A stretch of 64,000 bases of DNA. Source: an uncultured Eubacteriales bacterium (GTDB lineage Bacteria > Bacillota > Clostridia > Christensenellales > Aristaeellaceae). Every line of letters starts with the position of its first letter. Position 1 is the stretch's first letter. The notes beneath the pieces are model-generated. The model searched no databases, was not told the DNA's origin, and saw nothing but the letters and a program-made list of their open reading frames with translations. The translations under genes and the position numbers were made by a program. Positions 50,460 through 59,234 of this stretch are shown piece by piece. The stretch is taken from the NCBI GenBank assembly GCA_900542445.1, contig UQNN01000008.1:1-64000 (forward strand), written 5' to 3'.

Positions 50460-50524
50460 CGTACTGTCTCCTTTCAGAAAGACGGGCGTCTCATGCGCGC
50501 CTATATCAACAGAATACTGTACTT

Positions 50525-50585
50525 AGGCGGGAAGTCCAGAAACCTCAGGTTTCTGGCAGGGTATGGGACGGATTCCCATCGTCCC
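50525..50585. repeat. Compound hairpin repeat, half element (B-C')
   Basis: B is CCAGAAACC-TC-AGGTTTCTGG arms (50536-50556) and C' is ATGGGA-CGGAT-TCCCAT (50563-50579). B contains the stop codon of the ATPase gene (50545-50547), so that protein ends in the repeat-encoded TLPET. Confidence 0.88.
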
Positions 50586-51315
50586 CCAACAGCCGCAGAA
50601 ACGCCTTTGTCCGCTCCTGCTGCGGATGTTCAAAGAAAGCTTTCGGCTCGTTTTCCTCGACGATCACGCCGCCCTCCATCAGCACCACACGGCTGGATAC
50701 GTTCCTGGCAAAGCCCATTTCATGCGTGACGACCAGCATCGTCATGCCCTCGGCCGCCAGATTCCGCATGACGGCAAGCACCTCGCCCGTCAGTTCCGGG
50801 TCAAGCGCGCTGGTCGGCTCGTCGAAATAGATGATCTCCGGTTCGGTCGCCAGCGCCCGCGCAATCGCCACGCGCTGCTGCTGACCGCCGGAAAGCTCGC
50901 TCGGATACGCTTCCGCTCGATCCGCCAGACCAACCTTTTGCAGCATCGACAAGCCGATTTTCCGCGCTTTGGCTTTGTCCATCTTCCGCGCGATGACCAG
51001 CCCCTCGGTCACGTTCTGCAAGGCCGTCCGGTTTGCGAACAGGTTGTAATTCTGAAAGACAAACGCCGTCTTTCGGCGAATGCGCGCGATCTCCTTCTTT
51101 CCCGTGTGTGCCAGATCAAACGTCTCGCCATCGAAGGTCATGGCGCCGCCATCCGCCGTTTCAAGGAAATTCAGACAGCGGAGCAGCGTCGTCTTGCCCG
51201 ATCCGCTTGGGCCGAGAATCGCCACCACGTCGCCGCGGTTCACCGAAAGGCTCACGTCGCGCAGCACATCCGTTTCGCCGAACGCTTTTTTGACGTGCTC
51301 CACATGCAGCATCAT
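50545..51315 (-). CDS. Polar amino acid ABC transporter, ATP-binding protein
   Basis: A 256-aa ATPase. Walker A is GPSGSGKTTLLRCLN near residue 36, the signature is ELSGGQQQRVAIARALA near 140, Walker B is IYFDEPTSALD and the switch is VVTHEMGFA. The last ten residues (GNPSHTLPET) come from an intergenic repeat, and the normal family end lies just before. ATG 51315 overlaps the permease stop by 4 nt. Confidence 0.95.
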   Translation of the reverse strand: MMLHVEHVKKAFGETDVLRDVSLSVNRGDVVAILGPSGSGKTTLLRCLNFLETADGGAMTFDGETFDLAHTGKKEIARIRRKTAFVFQNYNLFANRTALQNVTEGLVIARKMDKAKARKIGLSMLQKVGLADRAEAYPSELSGGQQQRVAIARALATEPEIIYFDEPTSALDPELTGEVLAVMRNLAAEGMTMLVVTHEMGFARNVSSRVVLMEGGVIVEENEPKAFFEHPQQERTKAFLRLLGDDGNPSHTLPET

Positions 51316-51992
51316 TTCGCGCGCCTCCTTCCGCCGTAAACCGCCAGCTTCTTTTCGCCCCAGCGCTGCACAAAGGTCAGCACCGTCGAAAACATCAGGT
51401 AGACCACCGCGACTTCGCAGTACAGCGGCAGCATCTCATAAGTGCGCGCCGCAATGCGTTGCGTCGCCATAAACATTTCCATCACGGTGATGTTCGAGGC
51501 CAGCGACGTATCCTTCACCATCGCAATCAGCGAGTTAGACAGCGGCGGGAACGCGGTGCGCAGCGCCTGCGGCAGCACAATGCGCCGCATGATCTGCATA
51601 TAACGCATGCCGACGCAGTAGCCCGCCTCGATCTGCCCGACCGGAACGGATTCCAGCGCCGCGCGCATCGTCTCCGCGCAGTATGCGCCCTCGTTGACGG
51701 CGAACACGAGCACCGCCGCCGGGAACGGGTCGAGCAGAATGCCCACGTCCGGCAGGCCGTAAAACACGACGAACAGCTGCACCAGCAGCGGCGTGCCGCG
51801 CACGACCCAGATGTAAAACCGGGCAATCTGCGAAAGGACTTTGACATGCGCAAACTGAATCAGCGCGACGGCGGTCGCAATGACCATCGCAATGGAAAAC
51901 GAAATGACGGTCAGCGGGATCGTCATCGTCAGGCCGGGCAGCAGAATTTTCGGAAAAGAATCGAGTAAAAGGGCAATCAGGCGTTCGTTCAT
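51312..51992 (-). CDS. Polar amino acid ABC transporter, permease
   Basis: A 226-aa inner membrane subunit with about five helices. The EAA loop is EAGYCVGMRYMQIMRRIVLPQALRTAFP near residue 135 (split), and VRGTPLLVQLFVVFYGLP is near 67. The start is ATG 51992 with GGAGGAG upstream. A much longer open frame runs on upstream to 53132 but has no site and is antisense/out-of-frame to the MATE gene. Confidence 0.93.
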   Translation of the reverse strand: MNERLIALLLDSFPKILLPGLTMTIPLTVISFSIAMVIATAVALIQFAHVKVLSQIARFYIWVVRGTPLLVQLFVVFYGLPDVGILLDPFPAAVLVFAVNEGAYCAETMRAALESVPVGQIEAGYCVGMRYMQIMRRIVLPQALRTAFPPLSNSLIAMVKDTSLASNITVMEMFMATQRIAARTYEMLPLYCEVAVVYLMFSTVLTFVQRWGEKKLAVYGGRRRAK

Positions 51993-52023
51993 CGGGGCTC
52001 CTCCACATACAGAAGATAGACGT

Positions 52024-52054
52024 ATCTTACACCCTAAAGTTAAGTTTAAGTCAA
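52024..52054 (-). promoter_or_regulatory. MerR-type promoter of the ABC transporter operon
   Basis: Minus strand TTGACT (52049-52054), a 19-nt spacer and TAAGAT (52024-52029). Within the spacer is the near-palindrome TAAAGTTAAGTTTA (52035-52048). A 19-bp spacer with a central dyad is the hallmark of MerR-family controlled promoters. The regulator gene is not in the window. Confidence 0.55.
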
Positions 52055-52117
52055 GCCCCGCATGCGTTTTTTTCGGCTCAGTTTTAAAAAAAAGGTATCC
52101 GGTCAATGGAAACGCAT

Positions 52118-53491
52118 TTACGCCTCCTGCCCCAGTTTTCGATAAACAGTGCAGAGCATGGTGATGTAGCAGGCCAGACCGCCGACAATGTTGGAAACCG
52201 GCTCGGCCAGAAACACGCCCATCGTGCCAAAGCCCATCATCGGCAGCAGCAGCGTCAGCGGCACGACAATGACCACCTTGCGCAGCAGCGAAAACGTGAT
52301 GGCATGCTTCGCCCAGCCCAGCGATTGAAAAACGCTCTGCCCGCAGAACTGAAAGCTCTGGAAGAAGAAGCCCGCAAAATACACGCGGAGCATTTTCACG
52401 CTGGCCTCGACCAGCGCTCCATCCGGCGTAAACAGTTCGCACAAAATCCGCGGCTGGAACATCGAAAACAGCCATGCGCAGAAGGTATAAAGCATGCCCA
52501 CGGCGGACATGAACCAAATGCCGTCGCGCACGCGCTTCATCTGCCGCGCGCCGTAGTTGTAGCTGAGCACCGGACGCGCACCCTCGGTGACGCCGCTGAC
52601 CGGCAGGGTGAACACCTCGCGGATGGAGTTGATGACCGTCATCACGCCGACATAGAGATCGCCGCCGTAGATCGAGAGCATTTTGTTGCAGGCGACCTGC
52701 ACCAGCGAGTTGGTGAATTTCATGATGAACCCCACCACGCCGAGGCTCAAAATATCCTTCAGCAGATCCGTACAGACATGCACCTGCCGGATTTGCAGCG
52801 GCAGAATCGACTTCGGGCCGGACAGGAAGCGGAGCACCCAGATGCAGCTGACTGCCTGGCTGATGACCGTCGCCACCGCCGCGCCCGTCACGCCCATGTG
52901 AAACACATAGATGAACAACGGATCGAGCACAAGGTTCATCGCCGCGCCGAGCACCGTCGTCATCATGCCCACCTTCGGACGCCCCTGCGCGTTGATGAAA
53001 GGATTCAGGCCCGTCGCCAGCATGGTGAACGGCGTGCCGAGCAGATAGACCTTCAAATATGCGTCCGCATAGACAAACGAATCCTCGCTCGCGCCGAAGA
53101 GAAACAGCAGCGGCCGCTTGACGGCGTAGCAAAGCGCCATCAGCGCCAGCGACGAAACCAGCAGCAGCGAATACACCGTGCCTTGAATCTGCAAAGCGCG
53201 CGGCTCATCCTTCCGCCCGCGCGCCATCGCGAAAATCGGCGCGCCGCCCGAACTGTACAGGCTGGTGAACGCCGCCACGATGGAAACGATGGGGAAAATC
53301 AGGCCGACGCCGGTCAGCGCCAGCGTGTTGCCATCCGGCAGGTGGCCCAGAAAAACGCGGTCTACAATGTTGTAGAGCAGCTGCACAATCTCCGCCAGGG
53401 TGAGCGGAATCGCCTGCGCCATGATGCGCGAGCCGACGCTGCCCTGTGAAAAATCCGCCGTATTCTGCTGATTCAAAGGTGTTTCCTCCAT
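52118..53491 (-). CDS. MATE family efflux transporter
   Basis: A 457-aa multidrug/toxin extrusion-type pump with 12 helices. Typical parts are AQAIPLTLAEIVQLLYNIVDRVFLG near residue 25, ALTGVGLIFPIVS, GLNPFINAQGRPKVGMMTTVLGAAMNLVLDPLFI near 165 and EGARPVLSYNYGAR near 285. ATG 53491 is given as start, but TTG 53476 has the better site (GGAGGAAACACC), so the first five residues are uncertain. Substrate unknown. Confidence 0.92.
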   Translation of the reverse strand: MEETPLNQQNTADFSQGSVGSRIMAQAIPLTLAEIVQLLYNIVDRVFLGHLPDGNTLALTGVGLIFPIVSIVAAFTSLYSSGGAPIFAMARGRKDEPRALQIQGTVYSLLLVSSLALMALCYAVKRPLLFLFGASEDSFVYADAYLKVYLLGTPFTMLATGLNPFINAQGRPKVGMMTTVLGAAMNLVLDPLFIYVFHMGVTGAAVATVISQAVSCIWVLRFLSGPKSILPLQIRQVHVCTDLLKDILSLGVVGFIMKFTNSLVQVACNKMLSIYGGDLYVGVMTVINSIREVFTLPVSGVTEGARPVLSYNYGARQMKRVRDGIWFMSAVGMLYTFCAWLFSMFQPRILCELFTPDGALVEASVKMLRVYFAGFFFQSFQFCGQSVFQSLGWAKHAITFSLLRKVVIVVPLTLLLPMMGFGTMGVFLAEPVSNIVGGLACYITMLCTVYRKLGQEA

Positions 53492-53715
53492 TTTCCGCCG
53501 ATCTGCCGCACGTTGTTTTTCCAGACGCTGACGGCGGCCAGCGCGCGGCCGTTCTGCCGCATGCGCGAAACCTTTTCGCCCTCGCCCGCCCACTCAAAGC
53601 CGAAGCTCATCAGGATGACATACGGCGTTTCGCCCGCAAAAGCCACGCTCACCGCGTCGCACTTTTTCGTGATGTCGGCGATTCCGTCCTTCGCCGCCCT
53701 GTCCGCACAGCTCAT
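53473..53715 (-). pseudogene. Truncated pyridoxamine 5'-phosphate oxidase-like protein
   Basis: An 80-aa frame overlapping the rsmH stop (ATGA). Residues 1-45 (DITKKCDAVSVAFAGETPYVI, LMSFGFEWAGEGEKV) match the N-terminal strand pair of flavin-nucleotide-binding PNPOx-like proteins, which are normally about 140-160 aa with a conserved Pro where Leu/Met stands here. The remaining residues (MRQNGRALAAVSVWKNNVRQ) do not follow the family and the flavin-binding half is gone. Probably a decayed gene, perhaps still translated. Confidence 0.55.
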
Positions 53716-54659
53716 GCCTGCGCCTCCAGCTTCTCGCAGCCGCGCAGCATCGCGCTTCTGGCGCGCGGATTGCGCTCGACTTCCTCGGCATCCGGCTTGA
53801 CGCCGCCGCCGCCCAAAACGCGCACAACCGGTTTTTTGCCGCAGATGCAGACCGGGATCTTCGGCGGGCAGGTGCAGGGGTTCGCCAGTCGGCGGAACGT
53901 CTGCTTGACAATTCTGTCTTCCAGCGAATGGAACGTCAGCACCGCCAGACGGCCGCCGGGATTCAGCAGATCCGTCATGTCTTCCAGCGCCTTTTTGAGC
54001 GGGTCAAGCTCGTCGTTGACCGCGATGCGGAGCGCCTGAAACGTGCGGCGCGCGCTGTGGCCGTTATCCTGCATGCGCACTTTTTTGGGAATGGCCGCGT
54101 CCACGCACGCCACCAGATCGCCCGTCGTTTCCAGCGGTTTCTGCGCACGGTGCTCGCAGATGATCTGCGCGATGCGCACCGCCCACTTCTCCTCCGAATA
54201 CTCGCGCAGAATGCGGGCGATGTCCTCCGCGCTCCACGTGTTGACGATTTCGCGCGCCGTCAGCGCCTGATCCTGATCCATGCGCATATCCAGCGGCGCG
54301 TCCGCATGGTAGGAAAAACCGCGCTCGGCGGTATCCAGCTGATAGCTGCTCACGCCGAGGTCGATCATCATGCCGTCGATTTTCGTCACGCCGCGGGCCG
54401 CCAAAAGCGCTTTGACGTCGTGGAAATTGCCCTTCACCGCCGTGAAGTTGCCCGCCGCGCCCAGCCGCTCCGTTGCCGCCGCCAGCGCGTCGTTGTCGCG
54501 GTCGATGCCGTAGAGATGGCCCGTGCCGTTCAGCCGGCGCAGGATCTCCGCGCTGTGGCCGCCGCCGCCCAGCGTGCCATCCACATAGATGCCGCCCTCG
54601 CGGACATTCAGCATATCCACCGTGGGCATGAGCATCACGCTCACATGTTCAAAATTCAT
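53712..54659 (-). CDS. rsmH: 16S rRNA m4C1402 methyltransferase
   Basis: A 315-aa SAM methyltransferase. HVSVMLMPTVDMLNVREGG and the SAM motif VDGTLGGGGHSAEIL are at residues 4-40, followed by GVSSYQLDTAERGFSY, FQALRIAVNDEL and LTFHSLEDRIVKQTF. In many Firmicutes rsmH precedes ftsL and mur genes; here it is followed by the PNPOx remnant and a MATE gene, so the division cluster is broken up. Confidence 0.95.
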   Translation of the reverse strand: MNFEHVSVMLMPTVDMLNVREGGIYVDGTLGGGGHSAEILRRLNGTGHLYGIDRDNDALAAATERLGAAGNFTAVKGNFHDVKALLAARGVTKIDGMMIDLGVSSYQLDTAERGFSYHADAPLDMRMDQDQALTAREIVNTWSAEDIARILREYSEEKWAVRIAQIICEHRAQKPLETTGDLVACVDAAIPKKVRMQDNGHSARRTFQALRIAVNDELDPLKKALEDMTDLLNPGGRLAVLTFHSLEDRIVKQTFRRLANPCTCPPKIPVCICGKKPVVRVLGGGGVKPDAEEVERNPRARSAMLRGCEKLEAQA

Positions 54660-54767
54660 GGGTTACTCCTTTTATTCCGCATTTCAAGCCATATGTTTTC
54701 AAATCAACCCGTTTCAATCGCGGAATGCTTCGCATTCTGCTCTGAAACTGTGTTTCTTTGATCAGAA

Positions 54768-54906
54768 TATTGGGGCTTTGCCCCAAGCTCCACAAGGAAA
54801 CTGAGTTCCCTTGACCTTCCGCTTCGCGGCTATATAAGCCTTTTAGGAGAGAAGTCCAGAAACCTCAGGTTTCTGGCAGGGTTTGGGACAGAGTCCCAAC
54901 GTTTCC
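54768..54906. repeat. Compound hairpin repeat, full element (C-B'-A-B-C')
   Basis: C is at 54770-54786 (TTGGGGC-TTT-GCCCCAA), B' at 54793-54813 (CAAGGAAACTGAGTTCCCTTG), a short A near 54820 (CCGCTTCGCGG), B at 54856-54876 and C' at 54883-54899 (TTGGGAC-AGA-GTCCCAA). An extra palindrome GCGGAATGC-TTC-GCATTCTGC lies just outside (54719-54740). B holds the folC stop codon (54865-54867). Confidence 0.9.
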
Positions 54907-56175
54907 CCTTTCCTTTCTCAGCAAGGTGCGCATTTCGCCGATCAGATAGAGCGAACCCGCGCAGACCACATTGCCTTCCGGCCCAGCCAGGCGGCGCGCC
55001 TCTTCCAGCGCGTCTCTCACATGCGTGCGCGCATAGGCACGAAGCCCTTGCGCTTCAAACGCCCTGGCCAGCTCCTCTGCGGGCATCGCGCGCGGGATAT
55101 TGGGCTGGGTGCAGACGACGCAGCGCACGCGCGGCGCGAGCCGCTGGCACATCTTTTCCGTCTCCTTATCGCGCATCATCGCGCTGATGAGCACGGTATT
55201 CTCCTTCGGCATCCATTTATCCAGATATCCGCAGAGCGCGCGCACGCCGGGATCGTTGTGCGCGCCGTCGAGCAGCACATGGCCGAAATATTCCAGCCGC
55301 CCCGGCCAATGCACGTCGGCCAGCCCCGCGCGAACGGCGCTCGTCGGGATCTTCATTCCCTTCTTTTTGAGCGCCAGCAGCGCCCCCAGCGCCGCGCAGG
55401 CGTTGTCCGCCTGATGCCTGCCGCAGAGGGAGACGGTCAGCCCCTTGAGTCGTTCGCCGCCGAAGGCCGCGTCAAATTCAATCTGCTTACGCTGCTCTCT
55501 GACGTTTTCCGCCGTCAATTCGACGACAGGCAGTTCCATCCCCTTCGCCGCCGCCAGCAGCACGCCGCGCGCGGCCTTTTCCTGCCTGCCCAGCACGACG
55601 GGCACGCCGGGCTTCATGATACCCGCTTTTTCCAGCGCAATCTGTTCGATCGTATCGCCAAGCAGCTGCATGTGATCCATGCCCACTTCGGTAATGACGC
55701 TGACGGCGGGGCGGATGATATTCGTCGGGTCAAGCCGCCCGCCGAGGCCGACTTCGATCACCGCGACATCGACTTTTTCTTTTTCAAAGCAGCAGAAGGC
55801 AAGCGCCGTGCCCAGCTCGAACTCGGTGACGTGCACGCCCTCTTTTTCGCATTCCTCCACCGCGGGCCAGACGCTTTCCACCAGTGCGGCCAACTTTTCG
55901 CCCGCAATGGGTTCGCCGTTCAGGCGGATGCGCTCGTTATAGACCTCGATATACGGCGACGTGTACAATCCGGTCTTATACCCCGCCGCGCGGAGCACGC
56001 GCTCGGTCATCGCGCAGCACGAACCCTTGCCGTTCGTTCCTGCGACATGCACCATCGTCAAACGCTCCTGGGGATTGCCGAGCTTCGCCATCAGGGCGCG
56101 CATATTTTCAAGGCCGTTTTTACAGCCGGTCGGGTACACGCTGTGAATTTTTTCGATTGCTTCCTGTTCCGTCAT
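54865..56175 (-). CDS. folC: Folylpolyglutamate synthase/dihydrofolate synthase
   Basis: A 436-aa Mur-ligase-like enzyme that adds glutamate to folates. The P-loop is HVAGTNGKGSCCAMT near residue 43. VIEVGLGGRLDPTN, TEVGMDHMQLLGDT and LLDGAHNDPG are family blocks. ATG 56175 has AAAGGAGGT upstream; the longer frame reads through a repeat. The last residues (GTLSQTLPET) are encoded by the neighbouring repeat, as in the ABC ATPase gene. Confidence 0.95.
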   Translation of the reverse strand: MTEQEAIEKIHSVYPTGCKNGLENMRALMAKLGNPQERLTMVHVAGTNGKGSCCAMTERVLRAAGYKTGLYTSPYIEVYNERIRLNGEPIAGEKLAALVESVWPAVEECEKEGVHVTEFELGTALAFCCFEKEKVDVAVIEVGLGGRLDPTNIIRPAVSVITEVGMDHMQLLGDTIEQIALEKAGIMKPGVPVVLGRQEKAARGVLLAAAKGMELPVVELTAENVREQRKQIEFDAAFGGERLKGLTVSLCGRHQADNACAALGALLALKKKGMKIPTSAVRAGLADVHWPGRLEYFGHVLLDGAHNDPGVRALCGYLDKWMPKENTVLISAMMRDKETEKMCQRLAPRVRCVVCTQPNIPRAMPAEELARAFEAQGLRAYARTHVRDALEEARRLAGPEGNVVCAGSLYLIGEMRTLLRKERGNVGTLSQTLPET

Positions 56176-56194
56176 GGGGTGACCTCCTTTGAAA

Positions 56195-56290
56195 GGGAAC
56201 GTTGGGGCGCCGCCCCAAACCCCGCCAAGAGCCTGAGGTTCTTGGATTTCCCGCTTTGGGATTGATTGCTTCACAATCAATCCCGTGCTT
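56195..56290. repeat. Compound hairpin repeat, half element (C-B-A)
   Basis: C is at 56202-56218 (TTGGGGC-GCC-GCCCCAA), B at 56225-56245 (CCAAGAGCCTGAGGTTCTTGG arms) and A at 56258-56284 (GGGATTGATTG...CAATCAATCCC). Confidence 0.88.
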
Positions 56291-56474
56291 ATTCTCGTAA
56301 AGAAAACAAACTGTTGGGCAGGGGCGCGCAGGACGCGTCCGTCTGTCACTTGAGCGCTTTCAGTCCTTCTTAGTTTAACACGAATTGCAGGCGGGCGCGA
56401 CATTTTTTTACACGAACAGCAAAAAATCGCCGCCGAAGTTTCGGCGGCGATTTCCGGCGATGCAGATAACCGGA

Positions 56475-59186
56475 TTACATATTCTTGAGGTCTTCGATTC
56501 TCGCGTTCAGCTTTTCGAGCTTATCGCGGGAGACGGCCAGCTTTTCGCGCTCCTGCTCGACGAGCTGAGCCGGGGCTTTGCTCATGAAGCCGGGGTTATT
56601 GAGCTTGGCTTCGCCGCGCTCGATATCGCGCTGCACGCTGTCGCGCTCCTTGGTCAGGCGCGCGGTCTCCTTAGCCACGTCCACGAGGTCGCCCAGCGGA
56701 ATGAACAGCTCGGCCGCTTCGCTGACGGCGGAAACCGTCTTGGCCGGAGCCTCTTCATCCTGACCGAGAATCTGCATGCCGCTGGCCCAGGCAAGGCGGC
56801 CGAAGTACTCGCCCGCGCCTTCCATGGCATGTTCCCAGCCCGCCTTCGGGCGCACAATCAGGTGCGCGCGGCGGCCGACGGAGACATTCATCTCAGCGCG
56901 GAGGTTGCGGACGGCGCGGATGACGTCCATCACGCCCTCCATCTCGCGCGCCTCCTGCGGGCAGTCCATCGCGTCATCGACCTTCGGCCAGTCGGAAAGC
57001 ATGATCGTGCCCTCCGTTCCGGGGATGTAGCGATACACCTCGTCGGTGATGAACGGCATGAACGGATGGAGCATCTTGAGCAGGCAGATGAGCACGTGGC
57101 GCAGCACGGCCAGCGTCGCCGCGCGGCCCTCGCCATTCAGGCTGACCTTCGCCAGCTCGATATACCAGTCGCAGAATTCGCTCCACGCGAAATCGTAAAT
57201 CTTCTGCGCGGCCAGGCCGAGGTCGTAATCCTCAAAGTGCGCGCTGACCTCGCGGATGGTGTCGTTCAGGCGGGTGAGGATCCACTTATCGGCAGCGGAG
57301 AGCGTCTTGCCTTCCAAGTTCTCGGCCTCGTCGCCCATATTCATGAGCACAAAGCGGCTCGCGTTCCAGATCTTGTTGGCAAAGTTGCGGGCGGATTCCA
57401 CCTTGTCGCCGGAGAAGCGCATGTCGTTTCCGGGGCTGACGCCCATGACCAGCGAGAAGCGCAGCGCGTCCGCGCCGTACTGGTCGATGACCTCCAGCGG
57501 ATCGACGCCGTTGCCCAGCGACTTGCTCATCTTGCGGCCCTGCGCGTCGCGCACGAGGCCGTGAATCAGCACGGTGTGGAACGGCGGCTTGCCCATCTGC
57601 TCGATGCCGGAGAAGATCATGCGGGCCACCCAGAAGAAGATGATGTCATAGCCCGTCACCAGCACGCTGGTCGGGTAGAAATAGGCCAGATCCTCGGTCT
57701 TATCCGGCCAGCCGAGCGTGGAGAACGGCCACAGCGCGGAAGAGAACCACGTATCCAGCACGTCCTCGTCCTGCGTCAGATGCGTGCAGCCGCACTTCGG
57801 GCAGACGGTCGGCGTTTCGCGCGCGACGATGACCTCGCCGCAGTCGTCGCAATACCACGCCGGGATGCGGTGGCCCCACCAGAGCTGGCGGGAGATGCAC
57901 CAGTCGCGGATGTTCTCCATCCACGTCATATAGTTCTTCGCGAAGCGCTCCGGCACGAAGCGGACCTCGCCGTTTTTGACACACTCGATGGCGGGCTTAG
58001 CCAGCGGCTCCATCTTCACAAACCACTGCTTGGAGACCATCGGCTCGATGGTCGTGTGGCAGCGGTAGCAGGTGCCGACCTCGTGTTTCAGCGGCTCGAC
58101 GCTCTTGAGGTAGCCGCCCGCCTCCAAATCTTTGACGATGGCCTTGCGGGCTTCCATCGTCGTCATGCCCGCGTACTTGCCGCAGTCGATGACACGCGGC
58201 TCGCCGACGGTCGCCTTGCCGCTGGCAAAGAGCGCGTCGTTCTCCGCCTTCTCCTTCGCGCCGGTCATGTGGCCGTCGTAGGTGAACACGCGGACGATGG
58301 GCAGGTTGTGGCGCTGGCCGACCTCGAAGTCATTCGGGTCGTGCGCCGGGGTGATCTTCACCACGCCCGTGCCCTTTTCCATATCGGCATGCTCGTCGCA
58401 GACGATCGGGATTTCGATGTTCATCAGCGGCAGAATGACGTGGCAGCCGTGCAGATGCGCATAGCGCGGATCGTTTTCGTTGATGGCCACGGCGGTATCG
58501 CCCAGCATCGTCTCCGGACGGGTGGTCGCCAGCTCAAGCTGCTCGCCCGTCTCCTTGACGGTGTAGAGCAGGTGCCAGAAGTGGCCCTCCTGCTCCTGAT
58601 ACTCCACCTCCGCGTCGGAAATGGAGGTGTTGCAGCACGGGCACCAGTTGACCATGCGGTTGCCGCGGTAAATCAGACCCTTTTCATACAGGTTGTTGAA
58701 AACCTCCGTGACGGCCTTGCTGCATCCCTCGTCCATCGTGAAGCGTTCGCGGCTCCAGTCGCAGCTGTTGCCCATGCGGCGGGTCTGACGAACAATGCGT
58801 CCGCCGTACTCGTTCTTCCATGCCCACGCGCGGCGCAGGAACTCCTCGCGGCCCACATCATGCTTGTCCAGCCCTTCCTTGCGCATGGCTTCGACGATCT
58901 TCACTTCCGTGGCGATGGACGCGTGATCCGTGCCCGGCAGCCAGAGCGTCGGGTCGCCCTTCATGCGGTGATAGCGCGTCAGGCTGTCCTGAAGCACGCC
59001 GTCCATCGCGTGGCCCATGTGCAGCTGACCGGTGATGTTCGGCGGCGGCATCACGATGGTGAAGGGCTTTTTGCCCTCCTCGCGGTGCGCCACAAACGCG
59101 CCGGTCTCCTCCCACTCCTTGTAGAGCTCTCCTTCGATGGCCTGCGGGTTATAAACCTTGTCCATCTGAGCGGCTTTGTTTTCCAT
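56475..59186 (-). CDS. valS: Valyl-tRNA synthetase
   Basis: Charges tRNA-Val and edits Thr. It has 903 aa. The HIGH motif is PPPNITGQLHMGHAMDG near residue 48. LPGTDHASIATE, the editing domain (ATTRPETMLGDTAVA) and the KMSKS loop GRKMSKSLGNGVDP near 545 are present. A C-terminal tRNA-binding coiled coil ends the protein (KETARLTKERDSVQRDIERGE). AAAGGAAACGAC precedes ATG 59186. The large plus-strand frame over this gene is antisense noise. Confidence 0.97.
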   Translation of the reverse strand: MENKAAQMDKVYNPQAIEGELYKEWEETGAFVAHREEGKKPFTIVMPPPNITGQLHMGHAMDGVLQDSLTRYHRMKGDPTLWLPGTDHASIATEVKIVEAMRKEGLDKHDVGREEFLRRAWAWKNEYGGRIVRQTRRMGNSCDWSRERFTMDEGCSKAVTEVFNNLYEKGLIYRGNRMVNWCPCCNTSISDAEVEYQEQEGHFWHLLYTVKETGEQLELATTRPETMLGDTAVAINENDPRYAHLHGCHVILPLMNIEIPIVCDEHADMEKGTGVVKITPAHDPNDFEVGQRHNLPIVRVFTYDGHMTGAKEKAENDALFASGKATVGEPRVIDCGKYAGMTTMEARKAIVKDLEAGGYLKSVEPLKHEVGTCYRCHTTIEPMVSKQWFVKMEPLAKPAIECVKNGEVRFVPERFAKNYMTWMENIRDWCISRQLWWGHRIPAWYCDDCGEVIVARETPTVCPKCGCTHLTQDEDVLDTWFSSALWPFSTLGWPDKTEDLAYFYPTSVLVTGYDIIFFWVARMIFSGIEQMGKPPFHTVLIHGLVRDAQGRKMSKSLGNGVDPLEVIDQYGADALRFSLVMGVSPGNDMRFSGDKVESARNFANKIWNASRFVLMNMGDEAENLEGKTLSAADKWILTRLNDTIREVSAHFEDYDLGLAAQKIYDFAWSEFCDWYIELAKVSLNGEGRAATLAVLRHVLICLLKMLHPFMPFITDEVYRYIPGTEGTIMLSDWPKVDDAMDCPQEAREMEGVMDVIRAVRNLRAEMNVSVGRRAHLIVRPKAGWEHAMEGAGEYFGRLAWASGMQILGQDEEAPAKTVSAVSEAAELFIPLGDLVDVAKETARLTKERDSVQRDIERGEAKLNNPGFMSKAPAQLVEQEREKLAVSRDKLEKLNARIEDLKNM

Positions 59187-59196
59187 AGTCGTTTCC

Positions 59197-59234
59197 TTTC
59201 TATTCCATCATATGATTTCTATTCCATCATGTGA
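59197..59234. repeat. 19-bp tandem duplication before valS
   Basis: TTTCTATTCCATCATATGA is repeated directly with one change (ATATGA to ATGTGA), exactly filling the space between the 55-aa gene's stop and the valS ribosome binding site. Confidence 0.9.

Noticed and set aside
51993..53132. Long N-terminal extension of the ABC permease (606 codons in total)
   Set aside because: The extension lies out of frame under the MATE gene, and a strong ribosome binding site precedes ATG 51992.
56385..59234. 949-codon plus-strand open frame
   Set aside because: Antisense to valS; same reasoning.
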